NCBI RefSeq assembly: GCF_001050015.1
Contig: NZ_CVTB01000122.1
Span: 12,941 to 76,940 of the forward strand
DNA length: 64,000 bases
DNA from: Mycolicibacterium malmesburyense
GTDB taxonomy: Bacteria; Actinomycetota; Actinomycetes; Mycobacteriales; Mycobacteriaceae
Direction of reading: 5' to 3'
The notes beneath the pieces are model-generated. The model saw only the letters and a program-made list of their open reading frames with translations, had not been told where the DNA came from and made no database searches. Shown piece after piece: positions 19,078-28,032 of this stretch. The position numbers and the translations under genes were made by a program. How positions within the stretch are numbered: position 1 is the stretch's first letter; each line of letters starts with the position of its first letter.

Positions 19078-19737
19078 ATGAGCATCACACTGCACGAGTC
19101 CCGCGTCGCCGGGGCGCTCGACCGGATGTACGCCGAAGCCCGCTATCAGATGGAGGCGCTGCGGCGCGCCGACTTCGCCCGCCTGTCGGAGGCGACCCCG
19201 CAGGAGCGCGCCGACGCCCTGAGCGACTTCTACCTGCCGGTGACCCCGGAGGCGGGCCGGCTGCTGTACGCGCTCGTGCGGGCGAGTAAACCCACTACCG
19301 TCGTCGAGTTCGGGATGTCCCTCGGCATCTCCGCGATCCATCTGGCCTCGGCGGTGAAGGACAACGGCCGCGGCGAGGTCATCACCACCGAACTCAGCGC
19401 GGCCAAAGTGTCCGCCGCGACGAACACGTTCGTCGACATCGGTCTCGACGACGTCATCACGGTGCTGGCGGGCGACGCGCTGCACACTCTGCAAACGCTG
19501 GCAGGCACAGTCGATTTCGTGTTACTGGATGGCTGGAAAGAACTGTATCTACCGGTGCTCGAACTGGTTCAGCCGCGCCTGAGACCGGGCGCGCTGGTCG
19601 TCGCCGACAACACCTCGATGGACGAACTCGTCCCGTATCTCGACTTCGTCCGCGACCCGGCCAACGGTTACGTCAGCGTCCCGATCCCGGCGCGGGAGAG
19701 CGACAGCATGGAGATCAGTTGTCGCGCGGTCACTTAG
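19078..19737 (+). CDS. Class I SAM-dependent O-methyltransferase
   Basis: 219 aa. Motif I is VVEFGMSLGISAI (usual E-x-G-x-x-x-G), motif II ITTELSAAK, and the acceptor/metal region VDFVLLDGWKELYLPVLELVQPRL contains the Asp expected for the divalent-cation-dependent catechol/caffeoyl-CoA type. Length is typical of that family (about 215-220). Its substrate is unknown. ATG at 19078 was chosen because the upstream extension to 19030 overlaps the divergent operon. It overlaps the converging coiled-coil gene by 8 bp at the 3' end. Confidence 0.85.
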   Translation: MSITLHESRVAGALDRMYAEARYQMEALRRADFARLSEATPQERADALSDFYLPVTPEAGRLLYALVRASKPTTVVEFGMSLGISAIHLASAVKDNGRGEVITTELSAAKVSAATNTFVDIGLDDVITVLAGDALHTLQTLAGTVDFVLLDGWKELYLPVLELVQPRLRPGALVVADNTSMDELVPYLDFVRDPANGYVSVPIPARESDSMEISCRAVT

Positions 19738-20557
19738 CGCGCCGAAGCCGGGTCTTGGCCTCTTTGACCGCGGCCGCGGCGTCACGGCTGGCCTGTTTAC
19801 CCTTGTCGTAGGCGTCCTCTGCGGAGGCCAGCCCGCGCTCGGCTTCCTGCAGCCTGCGCTGGGCATCCTGGTGTCGTAGCCGCGCGGCGGCCAGGTCGGA
19901 CTGCAGTTCGGACAGCGCATCGTCGGCCTCGGCCTTGGTGCGCTCGGCGGCGGCCAGTTCGGCGCGCACCCGCTGCAGTTCCCGTCGTGCTGCGGCGTCC
20001 TCGGTGTCGCCTTCGTCGCCCTTCTTCTTCTCCGCCTGTTCGGCTTCGGGCTTTGGTTTGCGACGGGTGGTGGGGCTGAAAACAATTGCGGTGTCGCCGA
20101 ATTCACCGAACCCCGACCACTCCTCGGCCTTGGTCAGTCGGCCCAGCCGATCGGCGACGTCGGGGTCGGCGACCGCGGCCTGCAGGGTGCCGGTGACGTC
20201 GTCGCGCAGCGCTCCGGCCGGATTCTTGAGCCCGGCCTCCTCGAACGCCGCGCGGGTGAGATCGTTGACCAGCCGGCGCTGTTCGCCGGAGAGCTCCCGG
20301 ATGCGTTCGCCGTCCATCGCCGCGTGCGCGTCACGCAACCGCTCGCCGAGCCCCTTCAGCCGGCTCTTGACGTCCTCGTCGCCGAGCGCGAGCCGATTGA
20401 CCACCCACGCGGCGGTCGTCGGCTTGCGCGCGGCCGAGATCCGCTTACCCGCCTCGGCGTCGCCGCGCTTCTTGGCCTCGCCGGCCAACTTGGTCCGCAA
20501 CGCGGTGAAGTCCTCGGGCCTGGCGGCATACAGTTCGTCGAGCGCATCGTGGGCCAT
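19730..20557 (-). CDS. Coiled-coil protein of unknown function
   Basis: 275 aa from ATG at 20557 (MAHDALDELYAARPEDF). The N-terminal 160 residues are helical and include VVNRLALGDE and LSGEQRRLVNDLTRAAFEEAG. Residues about 170-190 are a Lys/Glu-rich linker, and 190-270 form a long Ala/Glu/Arg heptad-rich coiled coil. A conserved actinobacterial protein without a known activity, as far as I recall. The longer upstream frame to 20956 overlaps the divergent kup gene and was rejected. Confidence 0.75.
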   Translation of the reverse strand: MAHDALDELYAARPEDFTALRTKLAGEAKKRGDAEAGKRISAARKPTTAAWVVNRLALGDEDVKSRLKGLGERLRDAHAAMDGERIRELSGEQRRLVNDLTRAAFEEAGLKNPAGALRDDVTGTLQAAVADPDVADRLGRLTKAEEWSGFGEFGDTAIVFSPTTRRKPKPEAEQAEKKKGDEGDTEDAAARRELQRVRAELAAAERTKAEADDALSELQSDLAAARLRHQDAQRRLQEAERGLASAEDAYDKGKQASRDAAAAVKEAKTRLRRAK

Positions 20558-20653
20558 CGCCTCATCCTCCCAAAAACTTCCCAAACCTTCGCAGACCGAA
20601 GCCATCCCCCGCGATGAGCCGCGAACCAGGCCGTCCTCGGCGATGATCATCGG

Positions 20654-22564
20654 GTGCACACAGCGCCGGGTACCGCCTCGCTGCGTCCGACCGTGGTGGT
20701 CGCAGCGCTCGGCGTGGTGTTCGGCGACATCGGCACCAGCCCGATCTACACCATCCAGACCGTGTTCAATCCGCGCGATCCGCATCCGGTTCCCGTCGCG
20801 CACAGCCACGTCTACGGCGTCGTCTCGCTGATCTTCTGGTCGGTGATGATCATCGTCACGCTCACCTACGTCACGTTGGTGATGCGCGCCGACAACCGCG
20901 GCGAGGGCGGGATCATGGCGCTGATCACCTTGTTGCGCCGCTACACCGGCCGGCACGGACGACGCGTGACGGCGACGCTGGCCGCGCTGGGACTCTTCGG
21001 CGCGGCACTGTTCTTCGGCGACAGCATGATCACGCCCGCGATCTCAGTGCTGTCGGCCGTCGAGGGCCTCAAGGTGGTCGACCCCGGACTCGGTGACTTC
21101 GTCGTTCCCGTCACCGCGGTGATCATCGCTGCGCTGTTCTCGGTGCAGCGTCGCGGCACCGCGACGATCGGGCGGTTCTTCGGTCCGGTGATGATCCTGT
21201 GGTTCACCACGATCGGGGTGTGCGGGGTGCGGGGCATCGCCGGGCACCCGCAGATACTCAAGGCGTTGTCGCCCACCTACGCGCTGACGTTCATCGCCGA
21301 GCACTTTCACATCGGGTTCTTCGCGCTGGCCGCGATCGTCCTCGCGGTGACCGGCGCCGAGGCGCTCTACGCCGATATGGGTCATTTCGGCAGGCGTGCA
21401 ATCACTTTCGGGTGGCTCGGGCTGGTCCTGCCCGCGTGCACACTGAGCTACTTCGGCCAGGGCGCGCTGGTGCTGGGTGACGAGTCGACGGTGGCCGCTC
21501 CGTTCTTCCTGTTGGCTCCGGAGTGGGGCCGAATCCCGTTAGTGCTGTTGGCCACCGCCGCGACCGTCATCGCCTCCCAGGCGGTGATCACCGGCGCGTT
21601 CTCGGTCACGGCGCAGGCCGCGCGGCTCGGTTATCTGCCGCGCCTGCGCATCGAGCACACCTCGGCCTCGACCATCGGGCAGATCTACGTGCCGTGGATC
21701 AACGGCGCACTGCTGCTGGGCGTGCTGATTCTCGTGTTCGCCTTCCGCAGTTCGGCGTCGCTGGCCTATGCGTTCGGCATGGCGGTGACGGGCACCATCA
21801 CGATCACCACGACGCTGTTCTTCTACTACGCGCGCACGCGGTGGCGGTGGCCGCTGTGGGCGGTGCTGCCCGGGGCGGGCGCGCTGCTCGTCGTCGACCT
21901 GATGTTCTTCGGCGCCAACCTGACCAAGCTGGTGCACGGTGCGTGGTTGCCGCTGACGATCGCCGTCGCGGCGTTCACGGTGATGACCACCTGGCAGCGC
22001 GGCCGCGCGATCGTCACCGCCGCACGCGAACGCGCCGAAGGCTCGTTGCGCGGGTTCGTCGACGGCCTGGCACATCGCGATCCGCCACTGGTCCGCCTAC
22101 CGGGCACCGCCGTGTTCCTGAACCGGGGCCGGCACACCGCGCCGCTGGCCATGCGCGCCAACGTCGAACACAACCACGTGCTCGCCGAACACGTGCTGAT
22201 CGTCTCCATCAAGACCGAGACGGTGCCGCGCGTCCCGGACTCCGAGCGGCTGTCGCACGACGACCTCGGCTACACCCGGGACGGGATCGTCCACGTGGTG
22301 GCCCGGTTCGGCTACATGGAACGGCCGAACGTTCCGCGGGCCCTCGCCCTCCTCGACCCGGCGGACACCGAGGGCCTGATCGACCTGGACCACGCGTCGT
22401 ACTTCCTGTCCAAGCTCGAGCTGTGCCCCGGCGACGCCCCCACCATGGCGCCGTGGCGCAAACGGCTGTTCATCGCGACGTCGCACATCACCGCCGACGC
22501 CGCCGCGCACTTCGGGCTGCCGCTGGACCGCACCGTGATCGTCGGTTCTCGCATCCAGCTCTGA
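20654..22564 (+). CDS. kup: Kup/HAK low-affinity potassium transporter
   Basis: 636 aa. Begins with the family signature GVVFGDIGTSPIYT (about 20-33), then about twelve hydrophobic helices to residue 450 and a cytoplasmic C-terminal domain of about 180 aa. Length is normal for Kup (about 620-650). It imports K+ with protons. Starts at GTG 20654. It is divergent from the coiled-coil gene by 96 bp and converges with the rhomboid gene (5-bp gap). Confidence 0.92.
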   Translation: MHTAPGTASLRPTVVVAALGVVFGDIGTSPIYTIQTVFNPRDPHPVPVAHSHVYGVVSLIFWSVMIIVTLTYVTLVMRADNRGEGGIMALITLLRRYTGRHGRRVTATLAALGLFGAALFFGDSMITPAISVLSAVEGLKVVDPGLGDFVVPVTAVIIAALFSVQRRGTATIGRFFGPVMILWFTTIGVCGVRGIAGHPQILKALSPTYALTFIAEHFHIGFFALAAIVLAVTGAEALYADMGHFGRRAITFGWLGLVLPACTLSYFGQGALVLGDESTVAAPFFLLAPEWGRIPLVLLATAATVIASQAVITGAFSVTAQAARLGYLPRLRIEHTSASTIGQIYVPWINGALLLGVLILVFAFRSSASLAYAFGMAVTGTITITTTLFFYYARTRWRWPLWAVLPGAGALLVVDLMFFGANLTKLVHGAWLPLTIAVAAFTVMTTWQRGRAIVTAARERAEGSLRGFVDGLAHRDPPLVRLPGTAVFLNRGRHTAPLAMRANVEHNHVLAEHVLIVSIKTETVPRVPDSERLSHDDLGYTRDGIVHVVARFGYMERPNVPRALALLDPADTEGLIDLDHASYFLSKLELCPGDAPTMAPWRKRLFIATSHITADAAAHFGLPLDRTVIVGSRIQL

Positions 22565-22569
22565 CGGGC

Positions 22570-23436
22570 TCAGGCCAGGCCGAGCGACGCCAGCAGGTCG
22601 GCGGTGCGCCACCAGATCAACACCGCGAAGACCACGAGCGCCGCCGCACTCGCCCCGGCCTGCACCAGGTTGCGCGATCCGCGCGGCGCATACACGTAGG
22701 CCGTGGCGATCGCCGCGCCGGTGACCAGGCCGCCGATGTGGCCTTGCCAGCTGATGTTCTGCGAGCTCACCAGCGGGATGATGAACGTGAACGCCAGGTT
22801 GATCGCGATGATCGCGACCACGAACCGCACGTCCATGTTCAACCGCTTGCCGACGACGAAGATCGCGCCGAACAACCCGAACACCGCGCCGGAGGCTCCC
22901 GCGGTCTGCGCGACCGGCGACGACAGCAGGTAAACCAGGACCGATCCGCCGAGCGCGCTCAACAGGTAGAGGCCCGAGAACCGCAGCCGGCCCAACGCCG
23001 CCTCCAGCGGGGGTCCGACGACGTACAGGGCCCACATGTTGAACAAGATGTGCGCGGGCCCGTAGTGCAGGAACGCCGACGTCAGCAGGCGATAGAGCTC
23101 GCCGTCGGCGACGGCGTAGGACTGCAGCACCAGTTCGCGCTGTAGGCCGGGAACCGCCATCTGCAGCACGAACATCACCACGTTCGCGGCGATCAGCACG
23201 TAGGTGACCATCGGCTTGTCCGTCGGCACCCCGCCGAACTGGGTGCGCACCTGCCGGACCTGCTGTTTGCCGGCGTTCACACACTCCACGCACTGATGGC
23301 CGACCGCCGCATCCCGCATGCACTCTCCGCAGATGTAGCGGCCGCACCGCGCGCAGCGCACGTAGGTCACGCGGTCGGGGTGGCGGTAGCACGTCGGCGT
23401 CACCGGAGGGGTGAAACCGGGTTGTGGTCCTGTCAC
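22570..23436 (-). CDS. Rhomboid intramembrane serine protease with N-terminal zinc finger
   Basis: 288 aa. A B-box-like zinc-binding region occupies residues 16-52 (Cys16, 28, 31, 36, 39, 49, 52 and nearby His). Six to seven helices follow. The catalytic dyad is Ser182 in GASGAVFG and His233 in QGHIGG, with the oxyanion residues in HILFNM (H129, N133). The architecture matches Rv0110 (rhomboid 1), although the zinc finger is an extension. The family cleaves transmembrane helices; substrate unknown. GTG start overlaps the VOC gene stop (GTGA, 23433-23436). Confidence 0.9.
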   Translation of the reverse strand: MTGPQPGFTPPVTPTCYRHPDRVTYVRCARCGRYICGECMRDAAVGHQCVECVNAGKQQVRQVRTQFGGVPTDKPMVTYVLIAANVVMFVLQMAVPGLQRELVLQSYAVADGELYRLLTSAFLHYGPAHILFNMWALYVVGPPLEAALGRLRFSGLYLLSALGGSVLVYLLSSPVAQTAGASGAVFGLFGAIFVVGKRLNMDVRFVVAIIAINLAFTFIIPLVSSQNISWQGHIGGLVTGAAIATAYVYAPRGSRNLVQAGASAAALVVFAVLIWWRTADLLASLGLA

Positions 23437-23840
23437 AGCGTTCCGAACAATTCGATCCAGTTGCCGTCGGGGTCGGCGACGAACATCCAGCCCATCCCCG
23501 GCACCGGCGCGAACTCGGTCAGCGGTTCGACGACGTCGTACTGCGAGGACGCGAACGCCTCGGCGACGCCGCGCAGGTTCTTGACCCCTACGGTGAAGTA
23601 CCGGATGCCGGCCTGCGCCCTGCCGCCGCCCGCCGCCGCGGGTGCCGGAGGCGGGGTGTCGTAGGTGACGAGTTTGACCACGCTGTCGCCCAGTGAGTAG
23701 CGCCGCTGAGAACCGCCGGGGAACTCGATCTCGCCCTGGGGCTCGAGTTCGAGGAAGCCTTCGTAGAAGGCGACCATCTCGTCGCGGTTGGTGGTGACGA
23801 GCCCGACTTCGACACCGGGGCTCAGCAGGTCCAGCTTCAC
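23433..23840 (-). CDS. VOC (glyoxalase/dioxygenase-fold) family protein
   Basis: 135 aa from GTG at 23840 (KLDLLSPGVEVGLV). Two beta-alpha-beta-beta-beta units carry the typical VGLVTTNRDEMVAFYEGFL and FVADPDGNWIELFG ends. The terminal Glu of IELF is the usual metal ligand. Substrate unknown. The frame opens further to 23915, but that segment lacks fold features. Coupled to the downstream rhomboid gene by a 4-bp overlap. The 294 bp to the next gene (24135) is AT-richer than its surroundings; I see no convincing operator in it. Confidence 0.8.
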   Translation of the reverse strand: MKLDLLSPGVEVGLVTTNRDEMVAFYEGFLELEPQGEIEFPGGSQRRYSLGDSVVKLVTYDTPPPAPAAAGGGRAQAGIRYFTVGVKNLRGVAEAFASSQYDVVEPLTEFAPVPGMGWMFVADPDGNWIELFGTL

Positions 23841-24134
23841 GGCTACCACCTTAGATTCACCGTCGTCCGCCGCCCGCGCGGATAACAATTCGGTCACCGT
23901 GCACATCACGATCAAATAAGTAACACCAGCAAATTCTGAGAGTTTTCTTCGACTCTGGTTGCAGGCTTATCGAATTCGACCGGAATTGCGGCGCAGATCA
24001 CGCCGGATCGGTGTAACGCCTGCATGCGGTCCGCTTTCGGGTCTCGCTGCGGCGTTTATCGCTGTTTGCCATGGGTACCTTGGTTTTCGGGGACGGGGGA
24101 ATCAGCGACAAACGCAATGAAGGAAGAAACCGAT

Positions 24135-24533
24135 ATGAAATTCCGTGGTATCGCCGCGCGCCGGCAGATCGCCGGCGCCTGTGCCGCCAGCCTGCTCGGC
24201 GGCCTGGCCGCAGCAACCATCGCCGCGCCGTCGGCGATGGCCGCACCGGACTGCAGCGCAAGCGCCGTGTCCGGCACCGTCAGCTCCGTGACGGGTGCGG
24301 CCCGTTCGTACCTGGACAGCCATCCGGGCGCGAACCAGGCCGTGAGCACCGCGTTCAGCCAGCCTCGTAACGAGGCCTCGGCGACCCTGCGCGGGTACTT
24401 CAACGCCAACCCGCAGGAGTACTACGACCTGCGTGGCATCCTGTCGCCCATCGGCGACGTGCAGCGCACCTGCAACATCTCAGCGCTGCCGCCGGAGCTG
24501 GCGTCGGCCTACGACGAGTTCATGGCCGGCTGA
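24135..24533 (+). CDS. Secreted haem-binding protein (hemophore), Rv0203-like
   Basis: 132 aa. A signal peptide is cleaved near SAMA/APDC (about residue 36). Tyr59 and His63 in SYLDSHPG fall at the numbers known for haem ligands of Rv0203; a His at the third ligand position (89) is not seen. Cys40 and Cys113 could form a disulfide. The family carries haem across the periplasm to MmpL3/MmpL11-type transporters. AGGAAG 8 nt before the ATG is a good ribosome site. An intrinsic terminator follows, so the gene is monocistronic. Confidence 0.85.
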   Translation: MKFRGIAARRQIAGACAASLLGGLAAATIAAPSAMAAPDCSASAVSGTVSSVTGAARSYLDSHPGANQAVSTAFSQPRNEASATLRGYFNANPQEYYDLRGILSPIGDVQRTCNISALPPELASAYDEFMAG

Positions 24534-24559
24534 GTGCGGTCGTAGCTCAATGAATGAGA

Positions 24560-24599
24560 CCCGTCGTCGCAGCTCCGCGCTGCGGCGACGGGTTTTTTT
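24560..24599 (+). terminator. Rho-independent terminator of the hemophore gene
   Basis: A 13-bp stem (24560-24572 with 24580-24592, one G-U pair) closes a 7-nt loop and is followed directly by seven T. This canonical form is uncommon in mycobacteria, where U-tracts are usually missing. It sits 27 bp after the hemophore stop. Confidence 0.9.
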
Positions 24600-24635
24600 C
24601 CATTTCCGCCCGGCTGTCCGTTTAGACTGGCTCGC

Positions 24636-25106
24636 ATGACTTTGCCGCGACTCGCCGCCGTCACCGCGACGGCGCTCCTCGCCCTCGGCGGGCTGGGTGT
24701 CGCGCAGGCCCAGCCGGGAGAACCGCACCACACCGATACGACGGCGCCCGGTCCGCCCGCTGCGCCGGGACCGCCGCCCGCGGCTCCCCTGACGGCCATC
24801 GACAAGGACGGCACCTACCAGGTCGGCACCGAGATCCTGCCGGGCACGTACGCGTCGGCGGGCCCCGTCGACGGCGGCGCCTGCTATTGGAAGCGGGACA
24901 ACAACGACGAGGTGCCCGACAACGCGCTGACCAAGAAGCCACAGGTGGTCCGCATCGAAGCCACCGACACGGCGTTCACCACCCGCGATTGCCAGCCGTG
25001 GCAGCAGACCACCGCGGCGCCGCCGCCGCAGGCCTCCCCCACCGACCTGCTCGGCCAGCTCGGCTCGTTCATCGGCAAGGGGATCCTCAACGGCGGCCCC
25101 CGCTAG
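24636..25106 (+). CDS. Secreted Pro-rich protein of unknown function
   Basis: 156 aa. Signal peptide MTLPRLAAVTATALLALGGL with cleavage near AQA/QPG; a Pro/Ala-rich linker to about 50; then a small domain (DGTYQVGTEILPGTYASAG ... CYWKRDNNDE) found in many mycobacterial secreted proteins and lipoproteins, with two Cys that probably pair; then a Pro-rich tail. Function unknown. It lies 9 bp upstream of the nitrobindin gene and may share its transcript. Confidence 0.75.
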   Translation: MTLPRLAAVTATALLALGGLGVAQAQPGEPHHTDTTAPGPPAAPGPPPAAPLTAIDKDGTYQVGTEILPGTYASAGPVDGGACYWKRDNNDEVPDNALTKKPQVVRIEATDTAFTTRDCQPWQQTTAAPPPQASPTDLLGQLGSFIGKGILNGGPR

Positions 25107-25115
25107 CCTGGCGGA

Positions 25116-25598
25116 GTGGTCGACCTCCACCCCAACCTCGCCGCACTGCGCCCGCTGCTCGGCGTCTGGACCGGCCGCGGCGCCGGTGAGTACCCCACCA
25201 TCGAATCGTTCGATTACACCGAGCAGATCGCGTTCGACCACGTCGGCAAGCCGTTTTTGACCTACCGGCAGAAGACCGCCGCCGACGACGGCCGGCCGCT
25301 GCACGCCGAGACGGGATATCTGCGGGTGCCGTCGCCCGGGCGCGCCGAATGGGTGCTCGCCCATCCGACCGGAATCACCGAGGTCGAGGAGGGCACGCTC
25401 GTGGTCAGCGGCTCCGTGATCGAGCTCGAGTTGACCGCCACGACGATCGGCCTCACCTCGACAGCGAAAGATGTTGCCGCGCTGCGTCGGTCATTTCGCA
25501 TCGACGGCGACGAGCTCGTCTACGAGGTGCAGATGGCCGCGATGGGCCAGCCCCTGCAGCATCATCTGGGCGCGACCCTGCACAGGACGGCCGAATGA
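25116..25598 (+). CDS. Nitrobindin-type haem beta-barrel (peroxynitrite isomerase)
   Basis: 160 aa. The N-terminal signature GVWTGRGAGEYP (16-27) and the proximal His near the C-terminus (His156 in GATLHR) are those of nitrobindins (THAP4/Rv2717c type). The family binds ferric haem in a ten-stranded barrel and converts peroxynitrite to nitrate. Length matches Rv2717c (recalled 164 aa). It overlaps the hydrolase start by 4 bp (ATGA at 25595). Confidence 0.88.
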   Translation: MVDLHPNLAALRPLLGVWTGRGAGEYPTIESFDYTEQIAFDHVGKPFLTYRQKTAADDGRPLHAETGYLRVPSPGRAEWVLAHPTGITEVEEGTLVVSGSVIELELTATTIGLTSTAKDVAALRRSFRIDGDELVYEVQMAAMGQPLQHHLGATLHRTAE

Positions 25599-26833
25599 CG
25601 GAGTCCGACGGCAGGATTCGGGTGCCCGCCGACCTCGACGCCGTGACCGCGGTGGGTGTGGAGGATCACTCCGACGTCGACCCCGCGGCGATCGAGCGCA
25701 TCTGGCAGGCCGCCCGCCACTGGTATCGCGCCGGTATGCATCCCGCGATCCAGGTCTGCCTGCGCCACAACGGCAAGGTCGTGCTGAACCGGGCGATCGG
25801 CCACGGTTGGGGTAACGGTCCGGCCGATCCTCCTGACGCGGAGAAGGTCCCGGTGACCACGGAGACGCCGTTTTGCGCGTACTCGGCGGCCAAGGCGATC
25901 ACGACGACCGTCGTGCACATGCTCGTGGAGCGGGGCGTCTTCTCCCTCGACGACCGGGTCTGCGACTACCTGCCGAGCTACACCAGCCACGGTAAGCACC
26001 GCACCACGATCCGGCACGTGATGACCCACAGCGCGGGCATCCCTATCCACACCGGCCCGCGCCCGGACCTGCGCCGCATGGACGACAGCGAGTACACCCG
26101 CGAGAAACTCGGCGAGCTCAAGCCGCTGTACCGTCCCGGCCTGGTGCACATCTACCACGGCCTGACGTGGGGGCCGCTGATGCGTGAGATCGTCGGGGCC
26201 GCCGCCGGGCGCAACATCCGCGACATCCTGGCGTCCGAGGTCCTCGAACCGCTGGGCTTCCGGTGGACGAATTACGGCGTTGCCGCACAGGATGTTCCGC
26301 TGGTCGCGCCGAGCCACGCCACCGGCAAGGAGCTACCGCAGCCCGCCGCCACCGTGTTCCGGCTGGCGGTCGGCGGGTCGCTGTACAAGATCATCCCGTT
26401 CTCCAACAGCCCGCAGTACCTGACCAGCGTGCTCCCGTCGTCGAACACCGTCTCGACGGCCGACGAGCTGTCCCGGTTCGCCGAATTGCTGCGCCGCGGA
26501 GGTGAACTCGACGGCGTGCGGATCATGGCGCCGGAGACGCTGCGCGCGGCGACCGCGGAATGCCGCCGGCTACGGCCCGACGTCGCGGTGGGATTGGCGC
26601 CGCTGCGCTGGGGCACCGGTTTCATGCTGGGGTCGAAACGGTTCGGGCCGTTCGGCCGCAACGCACCGGAGGCATTCGGTCATACGGGCCTGACGAACAT
26701 CGCCGTGTGGGCCGATCCCCAGCGCAACCTCGCCGCGGGGGTGATCAGCAGCGGTAAGCCCGGCCCGCACCGCGAGGCCAACCGCTATGCGGCCCTGCTG
26801 GACACGATCGCGGCCGAGCTGCCGCGAAACTGA
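25595..26833 (+). CDS. Serine hydrolase of the beta-lactamase/esterase fold (LipE-like)
   Basis: 412 aa from ATG 25595, overlapping the nitrobindin stop. The nucleophile motif SxxK is SAAK in FCAYSAAKAI (about residue 99), the Tyr of the YxN-like motif is in IYHGLT, and a late HTG (GHTGLTNI) matches the family's third motif. No signal peptide, so cytoplasmic. Related to class C-type esterases such as LipE (Rv3775), by recall. Its final codons lie inside the 63-bp inverted-repeat element at 26822. Confidence 0.85.
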   Translation: MTESDGRIRVPADLDAVTAVGVEDHSDVDPAAIERIWQAARHWYRAGMHPAIQVCLRHNGKVVLNRAIGHGWGNGPADPPDAEKVPVTTETPFCAYSAAKAITTTVVHMLVERGVFSLDDRVCDYLPSYTSHGKHRTTIRHVMTHSAGIPIHTGPRPDLRRMDDSEYTREKLGELKPLYRPGLVHIYHGLTWGPLMREIVGAAAGRNIRDILASEVLEPLGFRWTNYGVAAQDVPLVAPSHATGKELPQPAATVFRLAVGGSLYKIIPFSNSPQYLTSVLPSSNTVSTADELSRFAELLRRGGELDGVRIMAPETLRAATAECRRLRPDVAVGLAPLRWGTGFMLGSKRFGPFGRNAPEAFGHTGLTNIAVWADPQRNLAAGVISSGKPGPHREANRYAALLDTIAAELPRN

Positions 26834-26884
26834 GGTTGTGCTCGACGAAACGCCGAAAATTCGCGCAAATCTTCAGTTTCGCGG
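26822..26884. repeat. 63-bp inverted-repeat element between convergent genes
   Basis: Arms CCGCGAAACTGAGG (26822-26835) and CTTCAGTTTCGCGG (26871-26884) pair at 13 of 14 positions around a 35-nt core that contains ACGCCGAAAATT. Both arms enter coding sequence: the left holds the stop of the serine hydrolase and the right the stop of the flavoprotein, both ending in Arg-Asn. Likely a two-way terminator, and one of the element family described in the findings. Confidence 0.7.
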
Positions 26885-28000
26885 AGCCGTCTCCGGCCGC
26901 ACGCCGCGGTAGAAGCCGCGCCAGACGATCCACGGCATCAGCACCCGGTCGATGGACCAGCCGGGGAACCGGAACGCCTGCCCCTTCGGGGTGAACACCT
27001 CGAGCCCGTCCGGCTGCGGTCCGAGCACCGAACCCCACCGCCGGGTCGCCGGCCGGTAGGCCCGCAGCGGTTTACCCGCGAGGTGTGCGCGGACGTTGTG
27101 GGCGAGCAGCCCGTCGGCGCGGTTGCGGGCCGAGCTGCGCAGCGGGTCGGTCGCGGCGACGTCCCCGATCGCGAAGACGCCCGGCGCCGACGGCACGCGC
27201 AGTTCGGGCGTGACCCGCACGAAACCGCGCTCGTCGAGCAGTTCGTCCGGAAGCCACCCGGTGTTGGGCGTGACCCGGCCGATGGCCCACAGCACCGCGT
27301 CGGCGGTGGCCGCCGGCTGCCCGGTGCTCCACTGCACCGGCGCGTCGGTGATCTCGTCGCACGCGAACCCGTCCGGCAGCACCGCCCGGTGCCCCGCATG
27401 CAGTCCGACGCCGAGGTCGGCCAGTTGCCTGCTGATGCGTTCCCAGACCCGCGGATGATGCTGCGCCAGAGCGCGTTCGCCGGGGAAGAAGAGGTCGACG
27501 CGTTTGTCGGGCCAGGTCTTCGCGAGGTTGGCGGCGCTGCTGACCGCCGCCGCGCCCCCGCCGACGACGATCACCGAACGGGCGGACGCCAGGCGCTCGT
27601 GTGCGGCATCGAGCTCGTGCGTGATCTCGTCGGCCCACTGCAGCTGCGGCCGTCGCCAGAAACCGTTGCTGACGCCGGTCGAGATCACCAGCGCGTCATA
27701 GGGTTCGACGACGACGGAGCCGTCCACGCCCGTGACGAGCACCTCTCGCGCCGCGAGGTCGAGTCCGGTCAGGATGCCGTGCACGGTGCGGACGCGGTCG
27801 AGGCCGTTGAACCTGTGGAACGGAATCCAGTTGTACCGTGCCCACTCCTGCGGCCTGCTGATGCGCATGCCGAGTTCCTGCCCGCTGAGCAACCCCGGTT
27901 TGGCGGAGATGCCGACGACGTCGGTGTGCCGCGCGAGCTTGATAGCGGTCAACACGCCGCTGTCGCCGAGGCCCGCGACGACCACCCGCGGACGGTTCAC
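26873..28000 (-). CDS. FAD-dependent NAD(P)H oxidoreductase (NDH-2/AIF-like)
   Basis: 375 aa. The N-terminal FAD Rossmann fold has GLGDSGVL in place of the textbook GxGxxG. A second nucleotide site is VIVVGGGAAAVSSA (about 143-156). The ATG/GD motif is present (LVISTGVS; GVFAIGDVAATD, about 285-296). The protein resembles type II NADH dehydrogenases and pyridine nucleotide-disulfide reductases but lacks an active CxxC. A hydrophobic C-terminus (GWSIDRVLMPWIVWRGFYRG) suggests membrane association. 32 bp downstream of the tocopherol-cyclase-like gene on the same strand, so a shared quinone/isoprenoid role is possible. Confidence 0.8.
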   Translation of the reverse strand: MNRPRVVVAGLGDSGVLTAIKLARHTDVVGISAKPGLLSGQELGMRISRPQEWARYNWIPFHRFNGLDRVRTVHGILTGLDLAAREVLVTGVDGSVVVEPYDALVISTGVSNGFWRRPQLQWADEITHELDAAHERLASARSVIVVGGGAAAVSSAANLAKTWPDKRVDLFFPGERALAQHHPRVWERISRQLADLGVGLHAGHRAVLPDGFACDEITDAPVQWSTGQPAATADAVLWAIGRVTPNTGWLPDELLDERGFVRVTPELRVPSAPGVFAIGDVAATDPLRSSARNRADGLLAHNVRAHLAGKPLRAYRPATRRWGSVLGPQPDGLEVFTPKGQAFRFPGWSIDRVLMPWIVWRGFYRGVRPETAPRN

Positions 28001-28032
28001 CGCCCGATCCCGACGTGTCGCATTCGGTCACC

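Noticed and set aside
21523..23145. Long plus-strand frame spanning the end of kup and most of the rhomboid gene
   Set aside because: It crosses two well-supported genes on both strands and has Arg/Pro-rich, non-protein-like composition.
23841..24134. IdeR (iron) box upstream of the hemophore gene
   Set aside because: No sequence close to the TTAGGTTAGGCTAACCTAA consensus was found in the 294-bp region.
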